Program-made: the position numbers and the translations under genes
The notes under the pieces: model-generated
Databases searched by the model: none
Told to the model about the DNA's origin: nothing
The model's input: only the letters and a program-made list of their open reading frames with translations
Shown here: piece by piece, positions 58,380 through 64,000 of the stretch
How positions within the stretch are numbered: the stretch's first letter is position 1
Layout of the letters: each line of letters starts with the position of its first letter
From: Capsicum annuum
Taxonomy: Eukaryota > Streptophyta > Magnoliopsida > Solanales > Solanaceae
Assembly (NCBI RefSeq): GCF_002878395.1
Contig: NW_025850773.1
Coordinates: 1 to 64,000, forward strand
Direction: 5' to 3'
DNA length: 64,000 nucleotides

Positions 58380-58800
58380 TTATATGCGAGACAAGAAAAA
58401 CTTTCTCTCGACTAGCAACAAGAGATAGACTTCTGAAATGAGGAGTAAACTCTGGAGGTTAAATACGTGCTATATCAATCAAGAGGATGAAAGCATTGTG
58501 CATCACTTTTTCTTATGACCATTCTTTGTTATAATCTGGGAACATATGCTTATATGGATAAGAATGTAAGTTATATGGATAAGAATGTAAGGGAGAGTAT
58601 GGGTCTGAGAGATGAACTCACATGGGCTATACAACACGAAAAAGGGAAATCTGAGACAGTTGCACTGTATATAGTGATCATAGCAAGTTGCATTTATCAC
58701 ATATGAACTTAAACGTAATCTAGTTATATTTTTGGGAAAGAAGAACACCTGCGATGGAGTGATGAGACTGATAACACAGGAGGTGCATATATGAGGATAT
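58380..58800 (+). pseudogene. LINE C-terminal remnant (zf-RVT region)
   Basis: Across frames the strand reads LATRDRLLK, GDESIVHHFF, WAIQHEKGKSETVALY and IASCIYHIW. This order matches the zinc-binding tail of plant L1-type reverse transcriptase proteins (an ATRDRL block, an E-x-I-x-H-L-F-F block, then K-G-K and Y-x-I-W). It contains stops and shifts and no RT core is present, so it is an isolated scrap. Confidence 0.5.
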
Positions 58801-59210
58801 AGTCAATCAAAGATTTCTAGACGACTTCGCGATTTGATTTCCACATTTTAAATGTAAAAGTCTCTCTCAGGTGATACAAAAGTTCAGTTACTGAAAAGAA
58901 AAGAAATGCAAGAAAACCAACCATATTTTTTCTAACTTAGTAACATAATAGGCATCATTATATGAGCACATGCATCAGTAAACTAGTATATGCATCATTA
59001 GATTAGTAATATTATAGCTTATATGGACTTTATATGAAGGAGTAGTTAAAACAAACAAGCACAATCCAATCTTTTCCTCTACCCCTCCACTTTTAGTCCA
59101 TGTGTGTATGTATATATATATATATATATATGCGTTTTAACAAAAGCTAAATTTCAACGACTTAATATTTAAGCCCATAGAAGGGACACCAACAAAAAAA
59201 ATATTATTAC
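58801..59210. other. intron-like or intergenic DNA with (TA)n at 59109-59131
   Basis: No gene is seen. If the exon at 59499-59211 is real, this is the start of the following intron on the minus strand. A TTTTCTTTTCAG acceptor-like site lies near 58897. Confidence 0.4.
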
Positions 59211-59499
59211 CTCCTCATACTTGAATCTCACACTGTTCCCAAATGTAAGACTCAAGTTGGAGGGTTTGTGGCTTTCACTCTTTATTTGTACTATAACTGG
59301 CAACATTTTCACTACCAGTATCTGCTTCCGACATCCGAAAAGTTCCTCTATAGACATGTCGATATCAACATATTCTGGATCAACAACTCCAGGCATAAAT
59401 ACACGATTTCCTTGAATGCTTGGATGTGGATCATTTTTAGCTATGATTCTTCCTTGTAAAGTATGACTTCCTATAGTGGTGGCTGAAAATTCACATGCC
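59211..59499 (-). CDS. orphan internal exon of an unidentified host gene
   Basis: On the minus strand a good acceptor (ATTTTCTTACAG) precedes 59499 and a good donor (GAG|GTAATAAT) follows 59211. The 289 bases are open throughout in one frame: one base plus 96 codons. The peptide includes ACEFSATTIGSHTLQGRI, DPHPSIQGNRVFMPGVVDPE, YVDIDMSIEELFGCRKQ and LSLTFGNSVRFKYEE, with normal composition. I do not recognise the family. No neighbouring exon in the same frame was found, and gypsy LTR DNA starts only about ten bases beyond the acceptor. Confidence 0.5.
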
Positions 59500-59507
59500 C
59501 TGTAAGA

Positions 59508-59745
59508 AAATATAATGACCTTAGCTTGTGAATTTTCTATTTCTATGTGATTTGATCATTTTGACTTTTCCTATAGTTTCTACATGCTGGTATTGAAGTT
59601 CAGAGATGGTTGGTACGGTTTTTGAGGTGATCGATAATGAGTTGCGTGATTTTGTGATTTTTAGAAGCTTAAGAATCTATATAGTTGACTTCTGTCAACC
59701 ACTGGTCTCAGTATCAGATGGCAAAACGAACTACACTGGAAGATC
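59508..59745 (+). repeat. diverged partial gypsy LTR start
   Basis: TAATGACCTTAGCTTGTG opens a 238-bp stretch. It aligns with the first part of the adjoining LTR (GATTTGAT..TTT, then GATTTTTAGAAGCTTAAGA and ATAGTTGACTTC..TCAAC). It is a relative of the LTR, in the same direction, cut short by it. Confidence 0.55.
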
Positions 59746-59747
59746 TA

Positions 59748-62515
59748 TGTAATGACCTTAATTTTGGTGAAATATGTGTTTATGTGTGATTTGATTATTT
59801 TACCCCTCCCCATGGTTATGTTGTGGTATTTCTGGAGTGTGGAGATGATTGACATGATTCCCAATGTATTTTGGTACCATTTATGTAATTTTATGATTTT
59901 TGATAGCTTTGAGAGTCTTATAGTTGACTTCACTCAACATATTTTGATCTATGGGAGGATCCATAAATGGATTGTGCCAGCAGATTCGAAATGTCGATTC
60001 GGGGTGGTAACATAGTTAACATTGTTTTATGACTTTTAAATCTCATTTCGACCCTCAGTTCGGGAAGTTGTGATTTTGGATTTTGGGGGTTAACTTCATA
60101 AAAATAATGACTTCTCAGAAATCTAATATCATCATTGAGTTTGGAGCGTCGAATTGTATATGGTAATATAGTTCGTTTGCATTCACAAGATTTCGAATGA
60201 ATTTGGAGGGGCCCGTAAAGACTGGGAATGCACCAAGTGCCCAGCTGGTGCACCCGTTACTGTGATCGCGATGCTCTTATCACGATCACGATTAGGCCTA
60301 TAGTTGGAGTGTCATTATCGTGATACCCTTTCCGTGATCGTGAAACCCCTTGATAGGATATGTACCGCGATCGCGACCTTGGTCTACGATCGCAAAGCCC
60401 TAGGTATATAAATACCTAGTTCTCACTATTTTTCACTATTTTTGAGACATGGAGCTTAAGGTTTCTTGATTTTGAGATATTTCTTCCACTTCTAGGCTTG
60501 GCTCAGCTCCATAACGCCTTATTAAATTATTTTCTTCCATCTTTAATATCTAATTCTTGTTTTAAACTTGAATTAGTTATGGAATTTGGAGATTTTGGCC
60601 CGTAAGGCCTAAAAATTATAATTCTCAAATTCAAACCCCAATCTATCAGTTTTCCCTCTAACTCCTCTTCAAAAAAACTTAGATTCTTGGTTTTAAAATG
60701 AATTTTGGGAATTTTACTTGGTAACGTTTAAAAATAGTTTTCTTCAATTTTGACCTAATTTTTAACTCATTTTTGCTTGAATTTTCAGCCGTAGACTCCT
60801 AAAATTATGGAGAACATATTTTTGAAATAAAGTTATGATTTTGCCCTTTTTTAAAAAAAAAAACCATTTTGGGGGTCCGTTTTGATTTCGACTTGAAAAT
60901 AGGTAATATGGGTACCGTTGGCTTTTTTGTAATGCATAGATTCTATATTTTAATCTTTTAGTTGATTATGGATTCATTTGTTGAGAGTAAGGCTTTGGAA
61001 TTAAAGTGTTGTGGATTGGTTTTTTGGCCTTTGAGGTAGGTTATGACTTAATGTCTTTAAGACTAAGCAAAGTAGTTAATGTTGATACAAGAACTTGTTA
61101 AGAGTGTGAGAACTAATCATGAAAATGTCTTTCTTAATATGTTGTGCCTGTGTGTAGGCCTATATGTGATGTTATGTGGTGGTTTTGGAACATTATATGC
61201 TATGGGTGATTGTGTAGGGTCCTATGTGGTATAGATAGCCTTGTATACATGATGATAATTGTATCTTGTTTGGTGTAAAAAGCATGTTGTGGTACCAATT
61301 ATTTGTTGTGATATAGTCATACTCTATTGGCATATGAATGATGTTAGATTTCATGTATGGTTGGAAATAATGAGTAGATATTTGGCTCACATGATGGTAT
61401 ATTGGTTGGTTGTGGAAGCATTTATTGTGGTTGGTTGTGAGCAATACATCCTCAGACGCATTTATGAAATATTGATACCATCATGGAATACTGAGAAACA
61501 CCGACAATACTTTTTCTAACAGAAAATATTGCATCTTATACAACCCTAGCCGATAGATGTGTTGGGGAGGAGATATGGATATATGTGGATTGTATACGGG
61601 TTGACGTACCGCCCATGGATCCTACGTCTTGTAGCTTTAGCTATGTAGGTGTATACAGATACTGTACGATAGCCTCAAACATTGTATGATAATATGAGAG
61701 GTTGTGCGACAACCTCATGCATTACATAATCATTCTTATTGTATTTTCTTTGTTATGCGTGTGATGTGATTGTATATTCTGTTTGACTTGTTACCTATCC
61801 ATTGTTCTATTTTCCATTACTTGTATTTGATATTCCCATAGATGTTATTCTCTTTCCCTTGCTTATATATGATATAAATGTATACTTGTGTTCCTCTCTA
61901 GTGTTTTTTTGTGTTATATGTGGATATTTTAGAAGTCTTAGTGCAAGCGGTGTCGGCTACCTTTGTGGAATATTTTTTGATTGCAGGTAACGTGCCCTTA
62001 GTGTGCATTTTTTATGTTTTATTTTCTACTTTTCTCGGTCAGCCTATGATACCTGTTGAGTTCAAGTGAACCATACTCATTCCTATTGTATTCTTTCAGT
62101 GTAAATTTAGGTTCGGGTGTGCCTCACGGTGTTTGATTTTAGGCTTTATTTAGAGCTTTTCAAGGTAGCGGTTGATTTCAGACATCCAAAGTCTACTTCT
62201 ATATTTCCTTATAGACTATGTCTTTTTTGTATTTTAAAGATAGAGTTATATCCTATTTTCATGTCTTTTGTATTTGACTTTGAGTTGTACTGGTTATGTT
62301 CTTACACTGTGACACTTGATTTTGGGATTTGGTATTATTTAGTGTATTTCTTTCCATATTTTTTATAATTGTATGGTTCGGCTTAATTCTAGAAGCCTTG
62401 CCTTAGGATCATTTTTGTCTTTTCCCCATTGTATATCCATTTGAATGATAGACTTACTTGTTAAAGTTCGCCGCAATACGTTCTATCATGACCCTTAGAT
62501 TTTTGGGTCATGACA
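59748..62515 (+). repeat. gypsy LTR, plus strand, same family as 36448-48007
   Basis: The LTR starts TGTAATGACC and ends GGGTCATGACA. Its reverse complement aligns with the minus-strand LTRs at 36448 and 45146. TATATAAATA at 60405-60414 is the likely TATA box. Just upstream (60255-60400) lies a CpG-rich stretch with GATCGCGATC-like palindromes. It is followed by a primer binding site, so it is a 5' LTR. Confidence 0.85.
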
Positions 62516-62733
62516 AATTGGTATCAGAGAAGCCAGGTTCATTGGTTTTAACGGTCTAAGAACGGGATGTCTAATAGAGTCTCACAGACTGGTACATAGA
62601 CGTCCGTACCTATCTTTGAGAGGCTATAGGAGTCTTTAGAAAATTTCCCTTATTTTGTTAATTATTGTGCAAATATCCTTCATACCTTGTGTTCTAAGTC
62701 ATATTTCACTCTTTACTGCACTGATGGTTGATA
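62516..62733 (+). other. gypsy primer site and leader, interrupted
   Basis: TTGGTATCAGAGAAGCC begins at 62518. The next 200 bases (AAGAACGGGATGTCTAATAG and onward) match the leader of the minus-strand copies. Similarity stops near 62730, where a different sequence begins. Confidence 0.8.
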
Positions 62734-64000
62734 TGTGGTGATTTTACCACTCATTTTCACTCAATATTCTTGTACATTACTTTATTTTGAATGAATATAT
62801 GAGACATAATTGTGATAAAATGCACTAATATTCATACTTTACAGGCATAGAGTTGATAAGATCAAAAGCCATGGATTGGAGCTTAAAATGATCAAAAGGA
62901 AGCAAGAAAGTACAATTGAAGACCTGGACAGACATGGCCTTAATTATTGCGGTTGCGGCCTAAGGCCCTCGATCACAGTTAGTTGAACAGAAAACAGATA
63001 TAGCTTTAGGTACCGCGATCACGGCCTTTGGAACACGATTGCGGTCCATCAAGAAGGTCAACATGCCACGATCGCACTCTAGCCGCGACCGCAGCAGGTG
63101 TGATCACAGTCAAAGCTTCGTGACCGTGGCCTAGTAGGATTAACAAGCCAGGGCATTTTGATAAATTTGCATGACTAATTCAAAATTCCTAGTGAAGACC
63201 TAAATTCTTTTTCCTAGGGCATTATGCAATAGATTAGAGGGAAAGGATTGATAGAAAAAAAAAATTCCTAGAATTTGAGGAAAAATTATTTTCTTGTGTT
63301 TTCGTTGTACTTATTATTCCAAAAAGAAGTTGGTGAAATTGAAATGTGGAAGTGAAGATTATTTTCACCTTCAATTATTATGGATTCCATGGAAGAATTA
63401 TTTGGTATAATTTTACCTCCTTATTTCATGAGTAGATAATTTCTTTAGTCTTGGGATTAGGTTGAACTAAAGTGTATTTGTGTGTGGGTGTTGATGAGGA
63501 TGTGCATGATTTTTAGTTGTTGATTATGGATTCCACCATTTCTTGATCTTGATATTTGAAATTTATGGGTCAAAACCCCAAATCTCCAAATGGGTTTGAT
63601 GGGTGAAAACCCTAAACTCTAGAAACCCTTTATAATCCTAGAAAGAAGGATGAAAGAGAAGTCATGGGAACTCATAACATATTTGAAAAAGGGCTATAGG
63701 GTGACAAGGCAATGGTGGACAATTAAGCCTATGGTTTACTACCTTTTGCAATCTTAGAAATAAGTGTGATTGGAATGTGAATCATGTCAAGGGCATCATC
63801 CTAGAAATAGGGATGCCCGGTTGAGGTTTTGGGTGGTTATGAATTGCATATTTGTTAGGTGCTCAAAAGATCCAATTTGTAAAATCCATATGGTTTTGTT
63901 GAAAGATTGATACGGGCGCGTTCATGAAGATGGAATTTTTAAAGTGTGTTGAATACAATCTACAGAGTGTACGAGTTGAAGTGTGAAAAGGGCTCCAAAG
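62734..64000 (+). mobile_element. unidentified LTR-like sequence inserted in the gypsy leader, open at the window edge
   Basis: It begins TGTGGTGATTTTACC at the point where gypsy similarity ends. It contains a CpG-rich block (62955-63130: CCGCGATCACGGCC, CGATCGCACTC, CCGCGACCGC) and then an AT-rich leader-like stretch. No coding domain is visible and the right end lies outside. The class (Tat/Athila-like LTR) is a guess. Confidence 0.35.

Overview
This is plant nuclear DNA, almost certainly from a Solanaceae genome and most like a pepper (Capsicum) type. That placement is inference: it rests on the element families I recognise (Ulp1/DUF1985 genes with ATCTGTTGCAACAGAT-type repeats, Del/Tekay-like Ty3/gypsy elements with 2.8-kb LTRs, plant RTE LINEs) and on low GC with strong CpG depletion. 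I find no intact protein-coding gene. The window is a stack of transposable elements, tandem repeats and decayed gene pieces, with one 100-base assembly gap (26565-26664).

Layout. 1-878 is an 88-bp tandem array beside a possible minus-strand leader and short exon. 1700-3560 is AT-rich and partly duplicated. 3600-4590 holds CACTA sub-terminal palindromes and a TNP2-like transposase remnant. 4719-8094 is a complete copia-type LTR element with a GAAGC target duplication. Its integrase and reverse transcriptase are missing; host transcript fragments (a PHD-finger protein and the WD40 flowering regulator FY) occupy that place. 9985-11208 carries a TnpA-like remnant and a CACTA 3' end. 12103-13922 is a microsatellite field running into a complete non-autonomous Helitron. 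13990-15503 is an element with long terminal inverted repeats.

15500-32180 is dominated by three related units. Unit A (plus strand) and unit B (minus strand) are convergent, decayed DUF1985 + Ulp1 (C48) genes. Unit C (plus strand) shows only a similar 5' region. Introns and flanks of all three carry minisatellites built on one palindromic core. Unit B is split by a 2.8-kb LTR insertion (25342-28153, ATTTT duplication). A 177-bp tandem array lies at 29216-30560, and a hAT-type MITE interrupts unit C at 32182-33065.

34005-34970 is an unexplained cluster of hairpins. 35050-48007 is a minus-strand concatemer of one gypsy family: LTR, PBS stub, truncated LTR, full internal region, LTR, gag-protease. 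49630-52900 contains a degenerate Helitron and a Stowaway-like MITE. 52915-55598 is a broken RTE-type LINE. 58380-58800 is a second LINE tail. 59211-59499 looks like an orphan host exon. 59508-62730 is a plus-strand LTR and leader of the same gypsy family, cut by another LTR-like sequence that runs to the window end.

Nothing here forms a working pathway; the relationships are those of nested insertion. The most notable object is the chimeric copia element, followed by the palindromic-core minisatellites tied to the Ulp1/DUF1985 units and the hairpin cluster.
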